From Symsagittifera roscoffensis (lineage: Eukaryota > Xenacoelomorpha > Acoela > Convolutidae), in assembly GCF_963678635.1 (NCBI RefSeq), contig NC_087070.1, positions 8,406,539-8,470,538 on the forward strand: DNA of 64,000 nt. The letters are read 5' to 3'. The number at the start of each line of letters is the position of its first letter. Within the stretch, counting starts at the first letter, position 1. Both the position numbers and the translations under genes were made by a program. The notes beneath the pieces were generated by a model. That model worked only from the letters and a program-made list of their open reading frames with translations. It did no database searches and was not told where the DNA came from. Positions 1-11,800 of the stretch are shown here, piece by piece.

Positions 1-3000
1 AGAGGATTGATGAATTAAAATCTATTCGTAAATTGTTTTCAATGAAATCCGAAACGGACGACGGCTTATCAAGCTGCTCGAATTTTCCGGAACGCCCCTC
101 GTCATATGAACTAGATTCTGACAAACCGGTTTTGCCAGAAATAGAACATTTAAAAGGAAAAATAGGTGAGGGAGATTTTGAAAAATTGCGGGACCTCCTA
201 GATCGGAACGCCGAAGTATTTTCAAAACATAAGGCGGACATCGGTTGCTGTAATTTCGTCGAACACGAAATCGAACTAGAAGAGGGCGCCGTTCCCCATA
301 GGGAAGGCGCAAGGCGAATGACGCCACATAAATCGGAAGCGTGCCGAGCGGAAATAGAAATGTTGCTTGAATACGACATGATAGAACCCTCGAAATCACC
401 ATGGGCTTGCGGAGTAGTAATGGCGAAAAAGAAAGGGGGGCAGCTTAGATTTTGTTGCGACTTTCGTTACTTGAACGCGGTAACGATTAAAGATGCGTAC
501 CCGATACCGCGAATAGACGAGAGCCTATCCAAACTTGGTGATGCAAAGTTCTTCACCACATTGGACTTGGGTTCTGCCTGCGAAAGAAGGACAGGGAGAA
601 AACCGGATTCGCGTGCGAATTGGGGTTGTACCAGTGGAAGAGGATGCCCTTCGGCTTGTGCAATGCAACAGCAACCTTTCAAAGGCTGATGGCTCAGGCT
701 TTGACAGGAGTGACCAAAAAGTACGGGAATCTCTTGATGTGCTACGTGGATGACGTAGTCATAGCGACACCAACCCTGGAGGATCACATTGATCGACTCG
801 ATGAGGTCTTCGGATGTATGAAAAGAGCAGGCTTGAAATGCAAACCATCGAAATGTGAAATCCTTAGGGATTCGATCAAGTACCTGGGAAGAATGGTGGA
901 CCGGCATGGTGTGAGGCCAGATCCAGAAGCAGTAGAGGCTGTGCTGACATGGAAAGCTCCTAGAACGGACACACAGCTCATGAGCTTCCTAGGGTTTGCC
1001 AATTACTACCGAGAATTCATAAAAGGATACGCGGACAAGGTGTACCCGATGCAGAAGCTGATGCGCAACAAAGGGAAAAAGTTCGAATGGAACGATGAGG
1101 CACAAGTTGCTTTCGAGAACATAAAGCGGGAACTGTGCGAAGCGCCAGTGCTGGGCATGCCTACAGAAAAGGGCATGTATGTTCTTGACACAGACGCATC
1201 GGTGGTGGCCATCTCAGGAATATTGCATCAAGAGCAAGAATGGAACGGAAGAACAGTCCTCCGTCCCATTGCATACGGCAGCAAAGTCTTGAGTGACACA
1301 GAGATGAAATATGGCGCACCAAAAGCAGAAATGTTTGCAGTAGTTACCTTCGTGGAGAAGTACCGTGCATACTTGGGGAGCGCTCCCTTCAAGTTACGCG
1401 TGGACAACAGAGCGTTATCCTGGTTGAAGACCTACTCGATGGATCAGAGTTATATTGGTAGATGGATAGTAAGACTGGATGGCTACCATATGATAATCGA
1501 ACACAGGATGCGTGATAAACATCAGAATGCTGACAGTCTCAGCAAGAAAACTGAGTTCTATGAAAGATTGGAGAAGAAGCAGGCCAATCAGGCGGAAGTA
1601 AAGGAGGGATTCTCGTTTCTGGACAAAGAAACTTATGAAGCGCTTCCCTTAACGAGATGGTTGGATAAGTCTGGACATCCAATTCCGGGGCATCCTGAGT
1701 TACCTGTAGAGAAAGCAGCCGAGATAAAGATCCTGTCAAGGGAGGACCCGGTCCCCTTGGATTTGTTGCTGCGCTCGAACCTGGTCCAGCAAGAACTCTC
1801 TCGCATGAATATAAACAGCCTCTCATTATTGGATAAAACGGTGCAAGTCACACCACAAGTGATGCGGATACTGGGTGGATTGTTAGAAAGAGAAGTGACC
1901 AGAGATGACCCCGAGTGGACAGCAGCAGTGGCATCGCTAACAGTCAGTGAGAAAGTGAAGATCATGCCGTCCAGACAACAGCACGAAGAGAACAAGAGGG
2001 ATTGTAGGACAATAGTTCAGCAACTAGTATCCTCAATACCCCAGGAGATTTTAACCAGTACTTCTTACGGACAGAAAGGACGGGAGAGCGGCAAGCAAAA
2101 GAAAACTGTCACCTTTGTAGACCGGGAAAAAAAGGGTGAAGAGGTAGAACAAAATCTGCTGCAAGACTATTTGTCCGGGGAGAAGGATGAGGAGAAAAAC
2201 CAGCGATCACAAGATCAACACCCGGGACAAGGAAATTTGTCCGGGGAGTCCGAGATAGACGACAAAATTCCTGATGAGAAACAGGACCTAGAGAACAAAG
2301 TTTTGTCCGGGGAGTTCAGATGGATGCGAAGGAAATACGGAATGATCTGGAGGAGCGTGCAGTCTCCAGCACAACACCTTCGACGGATGATAAGTCAGAA
2401 AGCTCGAGAATGAACACCTATTCAGACAGGGATTCGACCTCGGGATCAGAACTGTCAGAACTGGCGATACACACGCTACTAGTGGAAACTCGGGCGAGAA
2501 ACCTGGACAGAGAGGTGTACCAGGATCCTGACAGTGATCGCTACCTAATACCAAGCGAAATAGTCTTTGACAACGCAGCGGATGACTTAGAAACGATAGC
2601 GGTATCGAAACGTTCGATAAGCCTGTTGCCGCAGAAAGAGGTAGTCAGGACTGATCTTCAGCCGTTTCAACAAGAAACACAACCGTTGGCGAAGATTTGG
2701 TGCGTTAAGATGGAAGAAGACACACATCAGCCCAACGAGCTGAACAGTCAGATGAGAGTCATGAAGACGTACTTGAAGGCGAGATACAGACTCTCGGACC
2801 TTCTAAGGGCGCAGAGAAATGATCGCATGACAAGCAACCTAAAAAGGTGGATAGAAAACGGTGCACCTGACAAAGGTGACCTGGAAGAAGACAGCTATAG
2901 GATCCTGAGACAATACTTCATGCAGAAGGAGGGGAGATTATATCTGAACAAAGACGGGATCGTGGCTTGCAGGAGAAGAGAAGAAGACAAGGTCTTATAC

Positions 3001-5412
3001 AAATATAACGCGATAGTGTTGCCGCAACTCTATCAGACAGAACTATTATTCAGGTCGCATGATCAGATGGGCCATCAAGGGATCGACAAAGTGTATCAGA
3101 GGATCCTGAAGCGCTTTGAGTGGCCTGGGATGAAAAAGGCATGCGAGAAATGGGTGACAGCATGTCTGTCATGCCAACAGGTCAAGGATCCTAGGAAGTT
3201 GCGATTTCCTTTACAATCAATTGAGTCGTCTGAATTCAACGAGGTGGTGCAGATAGATCACCAGAAGATATGCATGACAGACAGCGGTTACAACCAAGTC
3301 TTGGTCATGATAGATCACTTCACGAAGTATGCAGAGGCCGTGCCCTGCATAACTGCCTCGGCGGAAGAGACATGCGACCACCTGATCAATACGTGGATAG
3401 CAAGACACGGATGTCCAATGACGTTTCAATCGGACAATGGAACGGCTTTCGTAGGCGAGCTTACGAAAGAGCTTATGAGACGGTCACAAGTCGCCCAGGC
3501 TCACTCCACGACATACCACCCTCAGACGAATGGCTTAGTGGAAAGACAGAATAGGACGTTAGTGTCGATGCTGAGGGTATATTGTTCCAGGTACATGACC
3601 GATTGGGACAGATACCTTCCACAGGTGATGGGAGCTTATAATAGCACGCAACACTCCACCACTGGAGTCAGTCCACACATGAAGCTGACGGGACACGAGA
3701 AGTCTTTACCCTTGACATTCTTCTACCCAGAATATGAGGGGAAGAAAACATCTCCACAGGTTTACGTGAGGGATGTGATCAGACGTCAACAGGATTTGAA
3801 CGATCTGTGTAGACGAAATACTCAGCAAGCACAGGCAAGGCAGAGGAAAAGATTCGACAAGAAAGCAGCTGGTGCAAAGGCTTACTCGGTGGGAGACTAC
3901 GTATGGGTATTTCAGAACGTTATACCACCGAAAGGGACAAAGAAGCTTCTGAAGAAGTGGAGGGGACCCTTCATGATTACAGAGGTGCACCAAGAGGGAC
4001 GCTTTTATAGACTGAGTACTGGCCGAGCCGCCCACTACGAGAACATCAAGCCACACAATCCATCGACAGAAGACTGGTGTATACCTGCAGACATGGAAGA
4101 AGGGGATTATCTAATGATGGATCCTGCTTGTGAGGTCAATGAAAAAGGCACCAGGGAGAAGAACGATGGAAACGAAGTCGTAGAGGAAGGTACGGATACA
4201 CCATTGGACCTGGATCCCAACGAACAGATCGAAGCAGACGATAAAACCTTGCCATACGCAGAGGAAGATTGGCAGGATTCCGAACAGACAGAGATTCCCA
4301 AGAACATGGAACCAGATCTTCCGTTCACGATGCAGACTCGTCAGAAAGACGGGATGAGACCAAGAAAGAAATACAATCCTTACGGTGACGACTTTGTAGT
4401 GGATAGGATAGATCTAAAGAAAATAGTGGAGGAAGTAGTGGGTTTAGAGGAAATAACCGTGTCACAAGACATTGACATAGTCGATGATCACAACGATGAG
4501 TGGGTTGATGACTGGTCGAAACCCGAAGTAGAGTTCGACGATGAGCAACAGCAGTCAAATGAACAAGACCTGACGAACCTGCGTGTCTTAGAGTGGCTGA
4601 ACGAAATGACATCAGACCCTGAAAAGACCAGCGTTACGATTCAAGACGTAGATCGCGAAAGCGCGAAATACATTAAGACCGAACGAGATGATCCTTCCTG
4701 GGCTGCCCAGGAAGGACAACTTCTCATTCCAGCTTCTAATCTTGACTTAATACCCGGTATGCGATCGACGGGGACGCCGATGGATATTTTTGTCCGGGGA
4801 GTGGGGGTAGGACTTACCCACACTGAAAACTTGATAATAAAAAAATTGAGAATAGCAAGAGAAACAGGAAACTTAGAAGCAGAGACAGGCGAAGAACCTA
4901 AGAAACCTGACATAGGCAGGGTAGTTGAGTCATATTTTAACTTACCAAATGAATATTCAAGTAACATAATACTAACAGACAGTGATTTCATGCTCACAAA
5001 CAGAACATGTGCAGTAGCAATCACCGCAGACATGAGTTTTAGGACGGCGCTAGCGGCAGATTTTAAGAGGGAATATAAAAACGTGGAATTCCTTTGGAAG
5101 CAAAGACCAGGGATAGGGGGCGTAGCAGCCTTACCCCCGGCGGTGTCGCAAATACCGGGAAAGTACTTATGCTTCCTGGTAACGAGGGCGACAGAGAAGC
5201 AACACGTGGACCCAGAAAATCTAGTCTTGTCTTTGACGAGGCTGAGGGACTTCCTTGTGGAAATGGACGTGAAGGAGCTTTCGCTTCCAGTGTACGATCC
5301 AAATAGAGGAAGACTGCATCCTCGGGAATTGTACGCGCTTGTACACGTGATATTCTCTGATACGAGCATACAAGTGTATCTACATAGGAAATATTACTTA
5401 AGTATAGGCTGA
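1..5412 (+). pseudogene. Gag-Pol-macro polyprotein of copy 1, RT to C-terminus, two frameshifts
   Basis: The frame is open from position 3. The first segment (3 to about 578) covers the start of RT. A 16-nt deletion at about 578/579, relative to copy 2 at 39572-39587, shifts the frame. The second segment (about 579-2330) holds the RT catalytic YVDD box (about 738-749), the rest of RT and RNase H (the TDAS residues near 1190-1200). A 1-nt deletion near 2330-2340 shifts the frame again. The third segment (about 2330-5412) contains the integrase: an HHCC zinc-binding region (about 3055-3185), a D-D-E core (IDHQ near 3255, SDNG near 3430, VERQ near 3540) and a WRGPF module near 3960. It ends in a macro-like domain (about 4920-5409). 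With both shifts, no full polyprotein can be made without frameshifting. The tyrosine codon that is a stop in copy 2 (35773-35775) is intact here. Confidence 0.93.
4921..5409 (+). other. Macro-like (ADP-ribose-binding) domain at the C-terminus of Gag-Pol, copy 1
   Basis: The last ~160 codons of ORF1 read like a macro domain of the Poa1/TARG1 (OARD1) type. There is a hydrophobic strand with CAVAITADMSF, then a helix TALAADFKREY where the family has its GxGxAxxF segment. A strand follows with GKYL..LVTRATEK (the family's typical yi-LVTK turn), then a helix of the PENLVLSLTRL type, a strand ELSLPVYDPNRGRL where the family has its P-x-IG-G-L loop, and a final helix and strand (YALVHVIFSDT). The N-terminal NAAN motif of classical macrodomains is absent, as in the Poa1/TARG1 branch. 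Known members bind or hydrolyse ADP-ribose derivatives. Activity here is inference, because the glycine-rich loop is weak. The same domain is present in copy 2 (34737-35230). Confidence 0.72.
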
Positions 5413-5828
5413 GTGATGAGCGAGAGGGTGTTAGGCCAAAGACCAAGTTGCATGTAATATGTGACATGTGTGTTATGTTATGTTATGTTATGTTATGTTA
5501 TGTTATGTGTTAGGTTATTAAGATCATGGGTAAGTAAGCGTTAGTGACCATGAACAACTAAATGACGATTTTGGGAATAGATCCAAAGTTTGGATTGTCC
5601 AATCTTAGGTCGAATTCCAAAATTTTAGAAACCAATTGATTTTAATAAATTTTAGGATAAATATCTTTTTATCTGAACTGTCTTTAAGTAAATTTTAACG
5701 ATATATATTAAGGTGAAACTGACAGGTGTGACAGTCGTGATTCCTTTTCTAGATCCTGATTGATCATTTAATTGCTCACTTGAGTCAAAACTTGAAATCG
5801 AAATCAAATCAAACTTGGAAAGAACAGT
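5413..5828 (+). other. Spacer between ORF1 and ORF2, copy 1
   Basis: This is 416 bp with no ORF of note. It includes seven tandem TGTTA units at 5471-5505 (only three in the same place in copy 2, near 34660-34678). A pyrimidine-rich tract ending in TAG at 5741-5752 is a plausible 3' splice site for an ORF2 mRNA. The tract is conserved in copy 2. Confidence 0.7.
5741..5752 (+). promoter_or_regulatory. Candidate 3' splice site for a spliced ORF2 mRNA
   Basis: The sequence TTCCTTTTCTAG lies 77 nt upstream of the ORF2 ATG and is identical in copy 2 (complement near 34418-34429). ORF2 occupies the position of an env gene, and env-like genes of retroelements are usually expressed from a spliced subgenomic RNA. 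No transcript evidence is available, so this is a prediction from motif and position only. Confidence 0.35.
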
Positions 5829-8800
5829 ATGGACAATTTCAACCTGGATGAATTGATGGACCTGGCAGAGGCATATGTAGGACCGATGGTAGATGCGATC
5901 TATCGTCGGCTGATCGAACGAGACTTCGCTCTGGAGGACCCAGAGGTGGTCATGTTGCTGACCGCCCTGATCAACATCTTGGGGCACGACAACCGTGGGG
6001 ACCGCCCCACGGAAGTCCTGTTGATGGCAGCATATGGAGAAAGAGGAGTACTAGACCGCCCGAACATGAGAGTGATGAGGTGGAGAAACGGGGCTCTCTC
6101 AGGGAGTGACTTGGCGAATGAGCCTGGGTTGGGAAGTTCTAGGACTTACCAACCAGGTGAGATGCCAATGCCCTCCAAGCCCAAACCTGGGCTGACGAGA
6201 ATGCATCGGGAGATGAACAGCGAGGCGACCTCGTCTGGTTCACCACTGAGAGCAGCTGTGCCACCAAAAGGGGCGAAAGTAACACAGAAGGTTCAGACGA
6301 ACCAAACCATACAAGATCTGGACGAGATGAACGATCAGTTGAGAAGTACGAAGAAGGAGTTAGACGATATGACGAAGACCATGCTGGCGATGGAGGAAGA
6401 CCGGGACATGTGGAGAAAGTTGTTTGAAGACTGCAACAAAAAGCAGGGTCAAGAGATCGAACGCTTAAGGCAGGAATACAAAGAGCGATCGGAGCAGGTG
6501 GCGTTGACGACGTCCATTGAGAAAATGATACCTGCAAGGGATATTCCTCGTGGGCAGTCCCCGATGGAGCTCTTGACACCTCGAGAAATGAGTCAAACAA
6601 CGGAGACACGGCTTCCAGCAGAGACGAACCGAGTAACAATCCCGGATCCTAGTGACACCTTGGGTGATCCCGTCGTAGAACAGACAGTGAGAAAACTGAT
6701 AGAGACAGCTGGACGATTGGTCGCTAACAAGAATGCACCAGGTTCCGGGGTGACTGCACCCTATGGAACGATTGACGATACGGGCACAGTACAACTCTCC
6801 CAGACAGTAATCAGACAAAGGATGAGTAACGTGACACCACTCATGGGGAACTCGAGAATCCCAGAGAGGAAAGTAAGGAAGATGCCAGCGAAGAAAGTGT
6901 CTCGTGTAATAGACGTGCAGAAGAATAATCAATTGAAGTATAATTTCACGGGAGTTCCGGAGACAGATCCGAGAGCCTGCTTCAATCGAGCTACCTGGAG
7001 CCCGGCTGTGAACCTGCAGCAACCACCACTCGGGACATCTCACCTGATATTGGGAGACAGCTTAGTCAGAGTGCTGTCGAATTTGAGGACCTCATGGGTC
7101 ACCACGGTGATGGCCTTTGGAGGCGCGACGATTGCCCAATTATATCGCATGGTGGAGCTGATGAATCCAGGGAAGATACCCAATGTGATGATCTTAGTTG
7201 GGACGAATGACATCTCCAGAGGATCAGATGAGCAGGAAGCACTGTGGGAAGCAATGATGGTGTGTTTGTTTACTACTCTCTGGCAGAAGTTCAGTTGCGC
7301 GGTACTGACCGTTTGCACGGTGCCAATGAACACAAGAAGCCTGACAGCATCAGGAAGAAGGCACAACGAGGGAGTCATGAGATGGAACAACATCTTGAGA
7401 AACCTAGCAAATCGAAATGCCGGAAGAATGATCCTCATGGACATTGAACATGAATTGAGAGCCATGGATCAAGCCAGACTGACCACAGATGGCATCCACT
7501 TCGACAGTGTCGAAGGACAAGCTTGGTTGAATCGAGTCTTCCAAGAACGGTTGGATGAGCTGGAAGCAGAACTCTTTGACACAGGAGTGCTGAAGGAAGA
7601 GGGAACGGTGAGTGATACGGTGATCACCACCTTTGTACCTCCTAACCTGGAAACACGCTTGGGTACGGTCCCAGCCGTCACAAATTACCGGCAACAAAGC
7701 TCCAGTGAACCAGGTCGAAGAACAGACGTACAAGATCGGTTGGGAGAAGCACCGATGAGGAGGACAATCCATCCTAGGAAAAGGATAGGACCTGTCAACC
7801 AACCAATCGAGGAAGTAGCAGGCACATCCAGATCGGACACTAGATCGGAGACGACGAGTACCAGTCGAGAGGAGAGACCGAGCAGAGGCTCATTGATGTG
7901 GTCGCGATCCATACCGTCTCCTTGGCATATATACAAAGAAGAACTAATGAAGCTGGACCTACAGAGAGTGAGCTTCATCGAAGATGCAAGGAGGATGCTG
8001 AATGGAGCGACGCTATCCGTCAGCAGATTGTACTCGATAACCGGCGTAGACTGGTTGATAGCCGCTAGCATAAATTTCAGCTCCACGACGGCCTTGAGAT
8101 TTGCCGACTTGGAGGGACTGCCCTCCAACAACACAATAGGACCTGTGAATGCAAGACCGTTGCAAGATGTGAGATTGAACCATGATGAGAGGAATCGTGA
8201 AGAAAGGCCAGGAAGATTCCTGACGGCGAGAGCGCCGATTGGACAACACGTGAAGATATTTAGGCAATTGACGACACCACCTGGTCATGTGAAGGAGAGA
8301 GTGTACCCAAAACTAGTGAACCAAGATGGTGATGCCCAGAGATATGGCGGATTGACAGCGATAAAGAAAGATGAGACCATCTTCGCCGCCTACGACAAAG
8401 CAGAGATGAGAAAGGCCAAAATCATGGTAGTAGTGAATTCAGAGTTCGTGTACACCTCTAAGTCTTTGTTTTGGCCGGACGTCATAATGCTGGCCGCAGT
8501 TGACCTAGACCTATTGCAATCAGTGTCATTGGCTATAGGGGTACAAAGGCAGACAGAAATGAACCCGATAACGATTGTGTTTGCTGGCATCAATGACCAT
8601 CTACACAGTAGAGGTTTTCTGAGCAGGCTCAGAGATCCTGCAACAGCAGAAACCGCAGTATGGCCAGCGATAAAAGACATCCTGGAGTCAATGGGTGAAG
8701 TGGTAGACGCGACAAAGGAGGGATCATTCAACAAAGTGACATTGAGAGTAGTATTTGCGTTGTCTCCGGGATATGCACATCTCCCGGATGGACTGAAATT

Positions 8801-11800
8801 TGTGTATGCAATGGTAGCCTTACTTTCGGAGGGAAAATATGATGTGATCATATTAGCCCCGAATCGCATGATAGAAATGGAGAACCTGAGGCCACTTAAG
8901 GCTGAACTGCCGGCAGTATGGTCAGATATCTCAAACGCGATGAGAGGGTTCAAGGACCACGCGCTACACATGTTGGTGTTGGACGAAGTGCTGGGGTTGG
9001 AACTGTCCAACTTCAGTCGGCAACTCAAACTGAAACCAGGAATAGATGACGACCATCGAGTGATCACGGCGATGTCCAACGACTTGTGGTTCCGAGCAAT
9101 GGAAGTGGCGAGTGAAGACACGAGAAGAAAAAATTCACTGGAGACGAGAGCTCATCTGGAAGCAATGGTGCTGAGAACCAAGCCGGAAGCAAACCAGTGG
9201 CTACACCTGAATCCGAGAGTAGCGGCATTGGGTGCAGATGCTTTTCAGCAAGGCCCAGTAATGATCACTAAGATACACGCCTACTTGTTGAAGGAGGTGA
9301 ACCTGGCGGAAAATGCCGGAGAAAATACAGCTGAGTTCGTGAACAGAATGTGTCAGATTACTCTGGAAACCTTCTGGATCCAGGAAGTGAAAGGACAGGA
9401 GGGATTTGAAAGGACAGACAGCATGCTAGAAGGGTTGGGAGCCGGACGGACCGCGTCCTTCTTGGCAAAAGTCTACCCGAAAGTCTCGCACTACTTGATA
9501 AAGGAATTCCTCCAAGCGGTAGTGAAAGTATCGATAGTGGAATTAATAGCCCTGTTTGTGACATTTGGAGCGGAGAATTTCGTGAGAGGACCGGTGATAC
9601 TGCTTACGGATGGAATACAGAACCTGCGACTAGATGGACTTCTGACATTGATCGCAATAACCCACGGAAACTTGGGAGGACTGATGAAACTGGCACGTTG
9701 TCCAGAGCAGATGAAAGAGAGAGTGAGGAATCTGGATATGAAGAAATCCACAGACTCGTGGAACAAAATAAGAGACCTGAGACACACTCTTATCCAGTAT
9801 CTCTTGCAGCAAAATCGCTTTGGAACCGGAGAAGACGAGACAATTGAAAGAGAGGAAGATGTTAGACGACAAGTTGGAGGCATGCCGCTGTTAACAGATT
9901 TGAGCTTAGCTATGAGAATCGATCCCTTGGCGCTGATCAGAGGAGTCACGGAGTTCTTGACAGTGATCTATGGACCAGCAGTCACCTTTGCGTTCCCTGA
10001 CGTTAAAGTGGAAGCATATAGGAGGTCGGTGTTGCACCTGAACCTCATATCGGCAGTGGACGGTAGTACACTGAACTGGTGTGAGCAGCACGCATTGCGA
10101 GAGCTCATGAGTGAAGATCTGTTATTTGCGAAAATATCGGAGCCAGAGATGACAGTCATCAATTTTGACGATCACTTCTGTGACCGCATGGGAGAAGTAG
10201 AAAGAGGGCACATCGAGGTGTTTCCAAAGCTTTGGAATCTGAGGCCCTATGACAAAACGAATGGTGAAATGACCAGAGTGCCTCGTCTCACAGCAGCGTA
10301 TCACAAGGTGAGAGAAGAGACGAAGGACTGGGGCGATTACAAGAAGCTACCCGAAGCAATCCCTGAATTCCCTCTGATAAGAAGGATGTTGCTCGGAGCA
10401 GTCTCCGTAGTACAAACTCCTAGGTTGAGAGCATTCGAAACCAATGAAAGGAGAGTAGGGAATTTCTCGGCGACGATGGATCCATACTTCGTGGGAAGAA
10501 ATGCCGCCGTGTTACAGTACACACGATTTGCGTACACGGATCAAGCGACGAGAAGGCGAATAAGCAACGCTGCTACTCCCAAGCCTGAAGGATTTGATGA
10601 GGAATGGAGGGGACTAGGCTTAGCTCCAATGAGGATGAGAGGCAGGACTGAATTGCCTGAAGCCTCAGTAATCCTGACCAGTGTGAGAAAAGAGATGAAA
10701 GCTGCGGGAGTATTGCAGACGAGAATTTTCCTAGCACCCTTCGGCTGCGAAGAAATCAAAGTGGTCCATGGAGAAGAGGAAGATAAATCAGCCGGTACAT
10801 TGCTCATACCGAGATTCCAGGAAGAAGCTGACAATGACAAACAAGGACCATCGAACTCGAATAGGGACAAGTCAGAAGGAGATGACGGACAGGGTGGAAA
10901 CCGTCAGACTGAAGAACCCATGCAACAAGATCAAGCTGGTGGGGAGGACGACAGGGCATCGACAGGAGGAACATCCAGCCTGGATTTCAATATCTTCAGT
11001 GATCTTGAGAATAATGCAGACACGTTGGAAACGACTGAGCCAGCGGATGAAGGCTTCTCGACACTGGAACCTCCGTCAGCCTTTGAGGAGATGAAACGGA
11101 ATTTGCCGGAGAGCAGCTCTCCTGGCAATACAAGAAATAACGATCAGAGAATCCTCATGGAATCACCTCGGAGGAGAAGAATAGAGGCCTCAGCCAGAGT
11201 ACCTTTCTTGGGAACGCTACCCGAAGAAGAATGGGAAGTACATCACCGAGACCACGAGAGTAGGACGGGATGTAAACTGGACAGAGTGGCGTTCATGGAA
11301 GAAGTCTGGACTGTGATTCAGAGCTATGGGACCCAGTCTATTCTCAAAACAGGTCTCAATCAACCCTTGATGAGAGAAGTACTTGACAAGCTTGATGAGT
11401 GTGAAGGGAGACTGAGTGAGTTATTGATCGACTCAGCCACTGATGAGAGTGAAGCGAATTCTCCCATCAAGATGACACCGCAGGACAATGAAGGAGAGGT
11501 GGTGTACCTGTCAAGGACCAGGAGAGGAACGATGCGATCGAAAATGGTGATCGATAAAATCAATGCGATGAAAATGAAGTTAGGCAGCAGAGTAATGCCG
11601 AGGGGGATTGGAAAGACGAAAGTGGATTCGGAAATATCGATTAAAGCTGGTAACTCAGCGAAAAGAAAACGAGTCGAGGAAGTCATGGATTTGGGGCAAG
11701 GTGATTATCAATTGTCTGGCACAGATAGAATATTAACTGATATAGCGATGGTGCCACCCATTCTCATGGCGGGGATAAAGTCAACCGGTTATAAATCCAA

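Noticed and set aside
5471-5505. Interstitial telomeric repeat (TGTTA)n
   Set aside because: It is a short pentamer microsatellite inside the element spacer and does not match a known animal telomere unit.
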